Of a DNA stretch of 64,000 nucleotides, positions 22,904 to 30,661 are shown one piece after another (positions within the stretch are counted from its first letter, which is position 1; each line of letters begins with the position of its first letter). The notes below the pieces were generated by a model. That model was not told the DNA's origin. It worked only from the letters and a program-made list of their open reading frames with translations, and did no database searches. This stretch comes from Brevundimonas sp. MF30-B (GTDB taxonomy: Bacteria; Pseudomonadota; Alphaproteobacteria; Caulobacterales; Caulobacteraceae). Location: NCBI RefSeq assembly GCF_004683885.1, contig NZ_CP038440.1, positions 1,274,001 to 1,338,000 on the forward strand, in the 5' to 3' direction. The position numbers and the translations under genes were made by a program.

Positions 22904-23356
22904 TCAAGTGGGATCGTGCCGGCGCGGGTGCGGTGTGGGCAGGAAGCGGGTCATGACGGTGACGAAGAAGGCGACCGACCAGCCCATCAGAAGGGTGCCG
23001 TTCACGCCTTCGATCGCGCCGAACAGCCGCCAGTCCGGATCGACGGCCGTGTCGGTGTAGCCGATGGTGGCGTAGCTGATGGTCGAGAAATAGACCGCGT
23101 CGCGCAGCTCCGCGATGGCGCCCACCATCATGAAGACTGCGGCATACAGCCAGATCTCGATGGCGTGCAGGGCCATCAGGCCCAGGGCCAGGGCGCTCGC
23201 AGTGAACGCGCCCTCCAGGCTCAGGGGGTTGATCCGCTGTTCGCGACGCCGCCGCTCCCGGCGTGCCAGCAGCCTAGCCAGCACCAGCAGGCCCGCCCCG
23301 TGCACGCTGACGGTGAGCAGGACCATGACGGTGGCGATCAGCAGCTCCAGCCCCAT
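22904..23356 (-). CDS. Two-TM potassium-channel-like protein
   Basis: 150 residues with an N-terminal helix, a basic segment (RRERRRREQR), two further helices and a pore loop STISYATIGYTD. TIGY takes the place of the TVGYG selectivity filter, and the final Gly of the filter is replaced by Thr. Such sequences are annotated as ion channel family proteins. Selectivity may therefore differ from strict K+ channels. No cytosolic RCK domain. Lies 42 bases after rsmE and before gshA. In other bacteria glutathione-gated K+ efflux is known, but no direct link can be shown here. Confidence 0.78.
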   Translation of the reverse strand: MGLELLIATVMVLLTVSVHGAGLLVLARLLARRERRRREQRINPLSLEGAFTASALALGLMALHAIEIWLYAAVFMMVGAIAELRDAVYFSTISYATIGYTDTAVDPDWRLFGAIEGVNGTLLMGWSVAFFVTVMTRFLPTPHPRRHDPT

Positions 23357-23398
23357 GGCCGAACAGTGCGCTCACTCCGGCGCCGCTGCAATCACGCT

Positions 23399-24118
23399 TC
23401 AGCGCGCCCAGTCGCCGGCGGCGGCCTGCCACAGGGTCATGGCGGCTATGGCGGCGGTGTCGGCCCGCAGGATGCGCGGGCCCAGCGAGACGGCGGTGGC
23501 GAAGGGCAGGCCGCGCAGCCGCTCGCCCTCCTCGGGCGAGAAGCCGCCTTCGGGACCGATCAGGATGGACCAGGGCTCGAGCGGTGCGTCCGACAGAGCG
23601 CGAATGGCCGGCACGCCGCCGGTCTCGTCGCAGAACATCAGCCGGCGGCCGGGCTCCCAAGCGGACAAAAGGGCGTCCAGCTTCACCGGGTCGTGGATCT
23701 CGGCTACGTCCAGGCGCCCGGTCTGTTCGGCGGCCTCCTCGGCGATGGCGTCCAGCCGGTCCAGGCGCAGACGGTCAGCGTTGGTGCGCTGGGTGATCAC
23801 AAGGCGCACGCGGCGCGCGCCCAGCTCGGCCGCCTTCTCAACGATGGTCTCGACGCGCGCCTTCTTCACCACGGCGACGATCAGGTCGAGGTCGGGGCCG
23901 AAGACCTGCGGCCGCACCTGTTCCTCGGCGCGCAGGATGACGCCCTTCTTGAGCACTTCGGCCACCGAGGCGCGCCATTCGCCGTCCTTGCCGTTGAACA
24001 CCAGAAGTTCGTCGCCGGCCTTCAGCCGCATGACCTGGGTCAGGTAGCGCGACTGATCGAGCGTCGGCGCCAGCGCGGCGCCCGGCGACAGGGGTTGGGG
24101 GACGTGGAGGCGGATCAT
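23399..24118 (-). CDS. rsmE: 16S rRNA (uracil(1498)-N(3))-methyltransferase
   Basis: 239 residues from ATG at 24118. The N-terminal RNA-binding part (RYLTQVMRLKAGDELLVFNGKDGEW) is followed by the SPOUT knot region with LIGPEGGFSPEE and SLGPRILRADTAAI, both diagnostic of RsmE. It methylates U1498 of 16S rRNA in assembled 30S subunits. Unusually its ATG overlaps the TGA stop of the yoeB toxin gene, which couples an rRNA-modifying housekeeping enzyme to a toxin-antitoxin operon. The longer start at 24139 would overlap the toxin gene by 25 bases. Confidence 0.93.
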   Translation of the reverse strand: MIRLHVPQPLSPGAALAPTLDQSRYLTQVMRLKAGDELLVFNGKDGEWRASVAEVLKKGVILRAEEQVRPQVFGPDLDLIVAVVKKARVETIVEKAAELGARRVRLVITQRTNADRLRLDRLDAIAEEAAEQTGRLDVAEIHDPVKLDALLSAWEPGRRLMFCDETGGVPAIRALSDAPLEPWSILIGPEGGFSPEEGERLRGLPFATAVSLGPRILRADTAAIAAMTLWQAAAGDWAR

Positions 24119-24375
24119 CGGTCGTAGTGGTAGCGGCATTGGACAATCTCCAAGCCGTAAGAAGCGACGCGGTAGACAAGGCGATGCTCTTGATCGATGC
24201 GCCGCGACCAGTAGCCGGACAGCTCCGCCTTCAGAGGCTCAGGCTTTCCCGATCCAGTGAATGGGTTGCGCTGACACTCCTTGATCAGCGTGTTGAGTTT
24301 CCTGAGCGCCTTGCGGTCCGTGTCCTGCCACTGGAGATACTGGGTCCAAGCACGAGCCGAGAAGACGACATTCAT
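24115..24375 (-). CDS. yoeB: Txe/YoeB-family toxin (mRNA endonuclease)
   Basis: 86 residues, full length. Family features visible are LIKECQRNPFTGSGKPEPLK, LSGYWSRRIDQEHRLVYRV and the C-terminal CRYHYDR, whose His-Tyr pair is needed for ribosome-dependent mRNA cleavage. Its start overlaps the antitoxin stop by four bases and its stop overlaps the rsmE start by four bases. The active-site residues look intact, so the toxin is probably functional. Confidence 0.93.
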   Translation of the reverse strand: MNVVFSARAWTQYLQWQDTDRKALRKLNTLIKECQRNPFTGSGKPEPLKAELSGYWSRRIDQEHRLVYRVASYGLEIVQCRYHYDR

Positions 24376-24629
24376 TCCTCGATAAGCTCTCGGACTGTTC
24401 CGCCGCCTGCTTCAAGTTCGGCGATAGAGGCCATGAGCGCTTCTCGGTTCGCCGGGCTGCGAAGCAGATAGTCCGTCTCCTGCCAGGAGGCGAAGTCCTC
24501 AAGCGACATCAGTACGGCGGCCGGCTTTCCGCCCTCGCGGGTGATGATGGTGTAGTCGTGATCCGCCGTCACCCGATCGACGGCAGCCGCGAGGTTCTTG
24601 CGCAGTTCGGTGATGGACATGGCGTTCAT
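24372..24629 (-). CDS. yefM: YefM-family antitoxin
   Basis: 85 residues. The N-terminus MSITELRKNLAAAVDRVTADHDYTIITREGGKPAAVLMSLEDF is a Phd/YefM DNA-binding domain. The acidic C-terminus (EGNRE-like: NREALMASIAELEAGG) is the toxin-neutralising tail. An inverted repeat just upstream is the likely autoregulatory site. The ATG at 24620 (MSITE) is an alternative start. Confidence 0.93.
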   Translation of the reverse strand: MNAMSITELRKNLAAAVDRVTADHDYTIITREGGKPAAVLMSLEDFASWQETDYLLRSPANREALMASIAELEAGGGTVRELIEE

Positions 24630-24638
24630 GTCCTCAAT

Positions 24639-24654
24639 GTACGCGTTTGCGTAC
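24639..24654. promoter_or_regulatory. Autoregulatory operator of the YefM/YoeB operon
   Basis: GTACGC (24639-24644) and GCGTAC (24649-24654) form a perfect 6-base inverted repeat with a 4-base spacer, within 10 bases of the yefM start. YefM-type operators contain similar GTAC-centred palindromes. Confidence 0.65.
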
Positions 24655-24667
24655 GTCTTCGCAACGT

Positions 24668-25831
24668 TTACAACGAGCGCGCGATCAGAAGCTTCATGAT
24701 CTCGTTGGTGCCACCGTAGATGCGCTGGACGCGGGCGTCCTTGTAGAGCTGGGCGATCGAATACTCGTTCATGTAGCCGTAGCCGCCGTGCAGCTGCAGC
24801 ATCTCGTCGATGGTCTCGCCCTGGATGTCGGTGACCCAGTATTTGGCCATCGAGGCGGTGACGGCGTCCAGCTGGCCCTTGAGGTGCAGGCCGATGCAGT
24901 GGTCGACGAAGACCTTGGCGACGGTCAGCTTGGTCTTGACCTCGGCCAGCTTGAACTGGGTGTTCTGGAAGTCGAGGACGCGCTTGCCGAAGGCCTTGCG
25001 CTCCTTGACGTAGGCCAGGGTCTGCTCAAGGCCGCGCTCGGCGGCGGCGACGCCCTGGACGGCGATGTTCAGGCGCTCCTGGGGCAGTTGCTGCATCAGC
25101 TGGATGAAGCCCTGGCCCTCGGTCCCGCCGATGATGTTCTCGCCGGGGACCTTCACGTCGTTGAAGAACAGCTCGGAGGTGTCGTTGGCCTCCATGCCGA
25201 TCTTGTGCAGGTTGCGGCCGCGCTCGAAGCCGTCGGCGCCGTCGGTTTCGACCACGATCAGAGAGGTGCCCTTGGCGCCCTCGGCCGGGTCGGTCTTGGC
25301 CACCACAATGATGAAGTTGGCCAGCTGGCCATTGGTGATGAAGGTCTTCGACCCGTTCACCACATACTGGTTGCCGGTCTTGATGGCGGTGGTCTTGACC
25401 CCTTGCAGGTCCGAGCCCGCGCCCGGCTCGGTCATGGCGATGGCGCCGACCAGTTCGCCCGACTGCAGGCGCGGCAGCCAGCGCTGCTTCTGCTCCTCGG
25501 TGCCGTAGTGCCAGATGTAGGGCATGACGATCGCATTGTGCAGCGAGATGCCGAAGTGGTCCGCGCCCTTCCAGCCCAGCTGACGCATCAGCACGACCTC
25601 GTGGCGATAGTCGCCGCCGAGGCCGCCGTCCTCCTCAGGCTGGGACAGACCCAACAGGCCCGCCTCGCCCGCGTCGTTCCACAGCTGGCGCGGGACGGAG
25701 GAATCCGCGATCCACTTCTGGACCTTTTCCAGCGGCGCGTGTTCGTCGATCCATTTGGCGACGGAGTCGGAGAAGAGGGTGATTTCCTCTTCCTGCATGA
25801 ACTCGGGGTCGGGGGTGTTGAGGACGTTCAT
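24668..25831 (-). CDS. Acyl-CoA dehydrogenase
   Basis: 387 residues with the three-part fold: N-terminal helices, the FAD-contacting segment (GAIAMTEPGAGSDLQG, residues ~127-142; FITNGQLANFIIV) and the C-terminal helical domain ending GGYGYMNEYSIAQLYKDARVQRIYGGTNEIMKLLIARSL. A catalytic Glu of short/medium-chain enzymes is likely in the IYGGTNE segment. It oxidises acyl-CoA to trans-2-enoyl-CoA in the cytosol; chain length cannot be read. It follows a second, larger acyl-CoA dehydrogenase after a repeat-containing gap. Confidence 0.92.
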   Translation of the reverse strand: MNVLNTPDPEFMQEEEITLFSDSVAKWIDEHAPLEKVQKWIADSSVPRQLWNDAGEAGLLGLSQPEEDGGLGGDYRHEVVLMRQLGWKGADHFGISLHNAIVMPYIWHYGTEEQKQRWLPRLQSGELVGAIAMTEPGAGSDLQGVKTTAIKTGNQYVVNGSKTFITNGQLANFIIVVAKTDPAEGAKGTSLIVVETDGADGFERGRNLHKIGMEANDTSELFFNDVKVPGENIIGGTEGQGFIQLMQQLPQERLNIAVQGVAAAERGLEQTLAYVKERKAFGKRVLDFQNTQFKLAEVKTKLTVAKVFVDHCIGLHLKGQLDAVTASMAKYWVTDIQGETIDEMLQLHGGYGYMNEYSIAQLYKDARVQRIYGGTNEIMKLLIARSL

Positions 25832-25844
25832 ACTGATCTCCTGT

Positions 25845-25990
25845 CCTTCTCCCGTTTGGAGAAGGTGGCCCGCGAAGCGGGTCGGATGAGGGGTGGCGGG
25901 CGGGCGATGAAGCGCCGACCCTCACCCTTTCGCCTAAGCCGATCGCCTGCGGCTCTCGGAGGCTCAAGCCCTTTCCCGGCGGGAGAGGGA
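25845..25990. repeat. REP-like intergenic repeat between the two dehydrogenase genes
   Basis: A mosaic of inverted segments: CCTTCTCC (25845-25852) with GGAGAAGG (25858-25865), GCCCGCGAAGCGGGTC, then GGATGAGGGGTG, a mirrored CACCCTTTCGCC and a TCTCCCGCCGGGA-type end. Its content matches the boilerplate found between many alphaproteobacterial genes, so it is probably a dispersed palindromic repeat. Confidence 0.6.
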
Positions 25991-25994
25991 GATT

Positions 25995-27776
25995 TTAGAA
26001 CGCCTCCGCCGGCATCTGCATCAGCACGTCGGCGCCGGTCTTGAGCTTCTTCAGGTGGGCCTCGGCGTCGGGCAGGATGCGCTCGACGAAGTAGCGGCCG
26101 GTCTGCAGCTTGGCGCTGTAGAAGGGGTCGGTCGAGCCGCCGTCGATGGCCTTTTGCGCCGTCACGGCCATCTGGGCCCACAGATAGGCCAGGCCGGTCA
26201 GGCCGAAGATGTTGAGGTAGTCGGTTGAGGCGGCGCCGGCGTTGTCGGGATTCTGCATGCCGTTCTGCATCAGCCACATGGTGGCCTCCTGCAGCTTCTT
26301 CTTGGCGTCGGCCAGGCCGTCGACGAAGGGCTGGGTGGTTTCGTTTCCGCCGTTCTCCGACACGAAGGCGTCGATTTCGGCGAACCAGCTCATGATGGCG
26401 CGGCCGCCCTTGGCCGGCAGCTTGCGCCCGACCAGGTCCAGCGCCTGGATCCCGTTGGTGCCCTCGTAGATCATGGTGATGCGCGCATCGCGCAGATACT
26501 GCGAGGCGGGGAAGTGTTCGGTGTAGCCCGAGCCGCCGTGCACCTGCATCGCCAGCGACGCGGCGTGGAAGCCCTTGTCGGTCAGATAGGCCTTCAGCAC
26601 CGGCGTGATCAGGCCCATGTAGTCCTGGGCCTTGGTCGCGGTGGCCTCGTCCGAGGACTTCTGCAGGTCGGCCTGCAGCGCGGTCCACAGGATGAAGGCG
26701 CGGCCGCCTTCGACGAAGGCCTTGGCCTCCAGCAGCATGCGACGCACGTCGGGGTGCACCATGATCGGGTCGGCCGGACCGTCCGGGTTCTTCGGACCGG
26801 TCAGGGCGCGGCCCTGCAGGCGGTCGTTGGCGAACTCGACGGCGGCCTGATAGGCGGCGTCGCCGATGGCCAGACCTTGCAGGCCAGTGCCCAGGCGGGC
26901 TTCGTTCATGACCACGAACATGTTGTTCATGCCCCGGCCTTCCTCGCCGATCAGCCAGCCCTTGGCGCCCTCATAGGCCATGACGCAGGTGGCGTTGCCG
27001 TGGATGCCCATCTTGTGCTCGAGCCCGGCGCACTGGACGCCGTTGCGCTCGCCGATCGAGCCGTCCTCGTTGACCAGGAACTTCGGCACCACGAACAGCG
27101 ACAGGCCCTTGATGCCCGGAACCGCGCCTTCGACGCGGGCCAGCACGGTGTGGATGATGTTGTCGGCGAAGTCGTGCTCGCCGGCCGAAATCCAGATCTT
27201 CTGGCCGGTGATCGAATAGCTGCCGTCTCCGTTCGGAACAGCCTTGGTGCGCACCATGCCAAGGTCGGTGCCGCACTGGGGTTCGGTCAGGTTCATGGTG
27301 CCGGTCCATTCGCCGGTCGCCATCTTGGGCAGGTACTTGTCCTTGATCTCTTCGGACGCCGAGGCCTCGATGCCGTGGAAGGCGCCCGCCGTCAGGCCGG
27401 GATACATCGAGAACGCCGCCGAGGCGCCCGCGGTAAACTGGCCGACCGCCATCGACACGATGGCCGGCAGGCCCTGGCCGCCGTACTTCGGATCGAAGGC
27501 CAGGCTGGTCCAGCCCGCCTCGACCATCTGATGATAGGCCTCTTTCCAGCCCTTGGGCGTGGTGACGACGTCGCCGTCGATCTTGCAGCCTTCCTGGTCG
27601 CCGGTGCGGTTGATCGGGGCGATGACCTCGTCGGCGAACTTGCCGCCTTCCTCCAGCACCTGGTCGATCAGGTCGCGCGACAGGTCGGCGCCCTCCAGGT
27701 GATTGGCGTAGCGCTCGACCTCCAGCACGTCGTTCAGGATGAAGGTCAGGTCCCGGACGGGCGACTTGTAGGCCAT
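25995..27776 (-). CDS. Acyl-CoA dehydrogenase, long form with C-terminal extension
   Basis: 593 residues, the size of the FadE/DmdC-like group. FAD-binding segments are visible (GTMNLTEPQCGTDLGMVRTKA ~162-182; ITGQKIWISAGEHDF ~193-207) and the late GGSGYTEHFPASQYLRDARITMIYEGTNGIQALDL motif. A C-terminal helical domain of ~130 residues follows. Likely substrates are medium to long acyl-CoA or methylmercaptopropionyl-CoA, but which one is not decidable. It starts 3 bases after the stop of the MerR-type regulator, so it shares that regulator's transcript. Confidence 0.93.
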   Translation of the reverse strand: MAYKSPVRDLTFILNDVLEVERYANHLEGADLSRDLIDQVLEEGGKFADEVIAPINRTGDQEGCKIDGDVVTTPKGWKEAYHQMVEAGWTSLAFDPKYGGQGLPAIVSMAVGQFTAGASAAFSMYPGLTAGAFHGIEASASEEIKDKYLPKMATGEWTGTMNLTEPQCGTDLGMVRTKAVPNGDGSYSITGQKIWISAGEHDFADNIIHTVLARVEGAVPGIKGLSLFVVPKFLVNEDGSIGERNGVQCAGLEHKMGIHGNATCVMAYEGAKGWLIGEEGRGMNNMFVVMNEARLGTGLQGLAIGDAAYQAAVEFANDRLQGRALTGPKNPDGPADPIMVHPDVRRMLLEAKAFVEGGRAFILWTALQADLQKSSDEATATKAQDYMGLITPVLKAYLTDKGFHAASLAMQVHGGSGYTEHFPASQYLRDARITMIYEGTNGIQALDLVGRKLPAKGGRAIMSWFAEIDAFVSENGGNETTQPFVDGLADAKKKLQEATMWLMQNGMQNPDNAGAASTDYLNIFGLTGLAYLWAQMAVTAQKAIDGGSTDPFYSAKLQTGRYFVERILPDAEAHLKKLKTGADVLMQMPAEAF

Positions 27777-27779
27777 GGC

Positions 27780-28265
27780 TCAGGCTCTCGCTTTGAAGGG
27801 CTGGAAGGGGGTGTCGCTGTTCAGCCGCTCGTGCAGCAGGACGGCGTATTCGTCGGCGCCGGGCAGCAGGTCGGGGCGGTGCTCGCCCAGCTTGCGCTCC
27901 ATCACGGCGCAGGCTTCCTCGGCGGTTTCAATGGCGGCGTCCAGGTCTTCGCGCTGCTGCTTGAGGGCGGCGATCTGGGCGCGGTGACGGCGCAGGGCGA
28001 CCGCCATCTGATGGGTGTTGTGATTGTCGTGGTCGTAGAGATCCAGCATCTCCTGGATCTCCTGCAGGGAGAAGCCGATGCGCCGGCCGCGCAGAATCAG
28101 CTTCAGCCGCGCCCGGTCGCGCGCGTCATAGACCCGCGTCTGGCCCTTGCGGGCGGGGGTCAGAAGCCCCTTGTCCTCATAGAAGCGCAGCGCGCGCGCC
28201 GTGGCCCCGAACTCGCGGCACAGCTGGCGGATGGAGTAGGTGCGATGATCGTCGGCGGTCGCCAT
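27780..28265 (-). CDS. MerR-family regulator of the dehydrogenase operon
   Basis: 161 residues. TYSIRQLCREFGATARALRFYEDKGLLTPARKGQTRVYDARDRARL is a MerR helix-turn-helix. A long coiled coil follows (RRHRAQIAALKQQREDLDAAIETAEEAC) with few cysteines, so it is not a metal sensor. This arrangement is common for MerR regulators of fatty-acid or branched-chain acyl-CoA genes. It is first in the operon with the two acyl-CoA dehydrogenases and probably senses an acyl-CoA. Confidence 0.9.
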   Translation of the reverse strand: MATADDHRTYSIRQLCREFGATARALRFYEDKGLLTPARKGQTRVYDARDRARLKLILRGRRIGFSLQEIQEMLDLYDHDNHNTHQMAVALRRHRAQIAALKQQREDLDAAIETAEEACAVMERKLGEHRPDLLPGADEYAVLLHERLNSDTPFQPFKARA

Positions 28266-28313
28266 GCGTCCGTCATAACTTGACGCGCACGTAAAGGGAA
28301 GCTTTCACGCGCC

Positions 28314-28523
28314 ATGGCTCGCAAGCACGTCAACGGACAGGGGACCGCCAAGGGCGATCTGCCGTCTAAGCTCTGTCAGGCGTGCGGCCGGCCGTTCGTC
28401 TGGCGGCGAAAGTGGGCGCGCGATTGGGAGGCGGTGAAGGTGTGTTCGGACCGGTGCCGGGCCGCCCTCAGGCGCGACGGCCCCACAGGACCGTCGCCGT
28501 CAAGCCGGCCAGGATCAGATTGA
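28314..28523 (+). CDS. DUF2256 protein
   Basis: 69 residues with the family signature [33 protein letters not shown]: two CxxC-type pairs and the RPFxWRRKW core suggest a small zinc ribbon. Role unknown; DUF2256 genes often neighbour photolyase/DNA-repair genes in other genomes, but not here. Its last 56 bases overlap the convergent DoxX-like gene, which is unusual. Confidence 0.85.
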   Translation: MARKHVNGQGTAKGDLPSKLCQACGRPFVWRRKWARDWEAVKVCSDRCRAALRRDGPTGPSPSSRPGSD

Positions 28524-28896
28524 CCGCCGCCAGGCTCCACTCAAGGCGCAGGGCGTGCAGGCCGAGCATGAAGACCGTCAGCCCGAGAAGTCCGGCCGCA
28601 GCGATCAGCAGCACCGGGCGACCCAATCTCCACGAAATCAGGGGCACCAGCAGCCCGATGGCCAGGCCGACCTCGACCCCGCCCAGCATCCGAACGAGCG
28701 TCTCTCCGACCTCAGCGGGCCAGTGCATCAGCGTGACGAGATTGGTCGTCGACTCCGTCATCTTGGCGTAGCCGGCCGCGAGGAAGAACATCGCCAGCCA
28801 ACCCTGGAAGGTCCATAGCGCCAGGTTCTTGTAGTTCGCGCACAAGCGCAGTTGCGCGGGCGTGAGGGAGCGGGCTGCGGAGGAAGAAGGGGGCAT
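28468..28896 (-). CDS. DoxX-like membrane protein
   Basis: 142 residues from ATG at 28896 with four membrane segments. [25 protein letters not shown] and [18 protein letters not shown] match DoxX-type proteins (helix, then A-GxxK, then G-xE-x-x-x-A). The reaction is unclear; family members include quinol-linked and thiosulfate-related subunits. Longer frame starts up to 29121 are GC-rich and not membrane-like. Convergent overlap with DUF2256. Confidence 0.75.
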   Translation of the reverse strand: MPPSSSAARSLTPAQLRLCANYKNLALWTFQGWLAMFFLAAGYAKMTESTTNLVTLMHWPAEVGETLVRMLGGVEVGLAIGLLVPLISWRLGRPVLLIAAAGLLGLTVFMLGLHALRLEWSLAAVNLILAGLTATVLWGRRA

Positions 28897-29011
28897 GGCG
28901 ATCGATCGGCGGGAGGAAGTCAGCGGTCGTTGACTTAGCGTCCAAAAACCGGCCTGCAAGGCGTCCAGCTTGACTGTAACCGATTGTGATCGGAATGCGG
29001 CGGCTCGGGGC

Positions 29012-30469
29012 TTAGCCAAGTCCGTAGGCCGCTCGCGTCGCCTCCAAAGACTCCAGCTTGGCGCCGAACGCCGACCAGTCGTCGTCGCTGTCGATCGCCG
29101 CCCAGATGGCCTCGACCTCATCGATCAGCATCTCTTCCGGTTCGGGGCGGGCGAAGACGGGGTGCTCCAGCCTTTCCGGGCGGTCAGGCTCGTGTTCGGA
29201 CAGGGCGAAGCGGAAGGCGTCGAAGGCTTCGCCCTGCCAGACCTTGCCGCGCGGCCCGGAAAGCGCCCGGGCCGAGGACGAGAATCCGCCGAACCAGTCG
29301 AAGAACAGCGGCTCCCACCGAACCGCCTCGCCCTTGTCGCGCAGCAGAGCCAGGGTCGTATCGACCAGGCGCTGATCCGCCGCCTCGCCCAGCGACTTGA
29401 CGCCCAACCGGTCCAGGAAGGCGATGCGCAGGTGGCGGATATAGGCGGGGCCGAAGCCGTTCAGCGCATCGGTCAACGGCCCGGCGTCGGCGACCAGCTT
29501 CAGACAACCGGCCAACTGGGTCAGATTCCAGAACACGGCCTCGGGCTGACGCGCGAAGGCGTAAAGACCGAACTGGTCGAAGTAGGCGGCGGTAAAGCCC
29601 GGCTCGTAGTGGGGCAGGAAGCGCCACGGGCCGTAGTCGAAGCTCTCGCCCGTCACGTTCAGATTGTCGGTGTTCAGCACGCCGTGCACGAAGCCGGCGG
29701 CGATCCAGCGGGCGGTCAGCCGGGCCGAGACCTCGACGATGGCGGCCAGAAGGCCAGGTGCGTCGCCGGGCTGGACCTGCGGGTGGTAGAGGGCGCGGAC
29801 GTGCTCGACCAGGGTTTCGATCTGGTCGGCGCGTTGATGATAGGCGGCGCGCTGAAACGTCCCGAACCGCACATGGCTGTGCGACAGGCGCACCAGAACG
29901 GCCGAACGGGTGGGGGAGGGTTCATCGCCGCGCTCCAGCGCCTCGCCCGTTTCGATCAGGCTGAGCGCGCGGCTGGTGGGCACGCCCTGCGCCTCCAGCA
30001 TGGCGGCGGCCAGAACCTCGCGCACGCCGCCCTTCAGCGTCAGACGGCCGTCGCCCATGCGCGACCAAGGGGTCGTGCCCGAGCCCTTGGTCCCGAGGTC
30101 CATTAATCGGGGAGTATCGCTCGCGCCGCGGGCGCTCGCCGTTTGCGGCCCGTCGATGCCCACTACCTCGCGCATCTGGGCGGCGAGAAAGCCCCGGCCG
30201 TCGCCCAGGTCGGGATTGTAAGTGCGGAACTGATGGCCGTGGTAGCGCATGGCGATTGGACCCGGCTGGCCGGGCAGGGGTTCGAACCGGCCGAAATGGG
30301 CGATCCATTCGGCGTCCGTCAGGGTCTCGAGCCCGATCTGTGCGGCGGCGCGCGCATTGCGATGGCGCAGTATGCGCCGGGGGAAGTCCGCCGCCTTCAC
30401 CGCATCGGCGTAGTCCGGCCCAAGGTCGAAGAAGCGCGGTTCGGGTCGGTAGGCGGGGGAAACGGGCAT
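29012..30469 (-). CDS. selO: Protein adenylyltransferase SelO
   Basis: 485 residues from ATG at 30469. Pseudokinase motifs are visible: IAMRYHGHQFRTYNPDLGDGRGFL, LDLGTKGSGTTPWSR, RALSLIETGE, GFVHGVLNTDNLNVTGESFDYGPW. SelO transfers AMP to Ser/Thr/Tyr of target proteins, linking redox state to metabolism. The selenocysteine of animal SelO is absent, as in most bacteria. The frame extends 40 residues further upstream without family character. Stands alone between the DoxX-like gene and nhaA. Confidence 0.92.
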   Translation of the reverse strand: MPVSPAYRPEPRFFDLGPDYADAVKAADFPRRILRHRNARAAAQIGLETLTDAEWIAHFGRFEPLPGQPGPIAMRYHGHQFRTYNPDLGDGRGFLAAQMREVVGIDGPQTASARGASDTPRLMDLGTKGSGTTPWSRMGDGRLTLKGGVREVLAAAMLEAQGVPTSRALSLIETGEALERGDEPSPTRSAVLVRLSHSHVRFGTFQRAAYHQRADQIETLVEHVRALYHPQVQPGDAPGLLAAIVEVSARLTARWIAAGFVHGVLNTDNLNVTGESFDYGPWRFLPHYEPGFTAAYFDQFGLYAFARQPEAVFWNLTQLAGCLKLVADAGPLTDALNGFGPAYIRHLRIAFLDRLGVKSLGEAADQRLVDTTLALLRDKGEAVRWEPLFFDWFGGFSSSARALSGPRGKVWQGEAFDAFRFALSEHEPDRPERLEHPVFARPEPEEMLIDEVEAIWAAIDSDDDWSAFGAKLESLEATRAAYGLG

Positions 30470-30661
30470 GCCGGCCACATGCGGGTGCGAAGCTAAGTGC
30501 GCAAGCGGTTGAACCGTGATCGGTCTTGAGTATTTTGCACCGCAGAGATCAGGCCCGAGCGTCAGTGCGGGCCAGGCCGGCGTCCGCAATCGGGCGAATC
30601 CGGTCCGACGTCCGTCGATAACCGGGCGTCACGTCCTGCATCCAGACTTTCGGAGGCCGCC

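Noticed and set aside
24647..26044. 465-residue plus-strand frame over the acyl-CoA dehydrogenase
   Set aside because: Antisense shadow; Gly/Leu/Asp-rich without domains, and the minus strand encodes a complete enzyme.
26514..28283. 589-residue plus-strand frame over the second dehydrogenase and its MerR gene
   Set aside because: Antisense shadow typical of high-GC DNA, spanning two well-supported genes.
30270..30292. GGTTCGAACC resembling a tRNA T-loop
   Set aside because: Lies inside the SelO reading frame; no acceptor stem, anticodon arm or CCA-like end around it.
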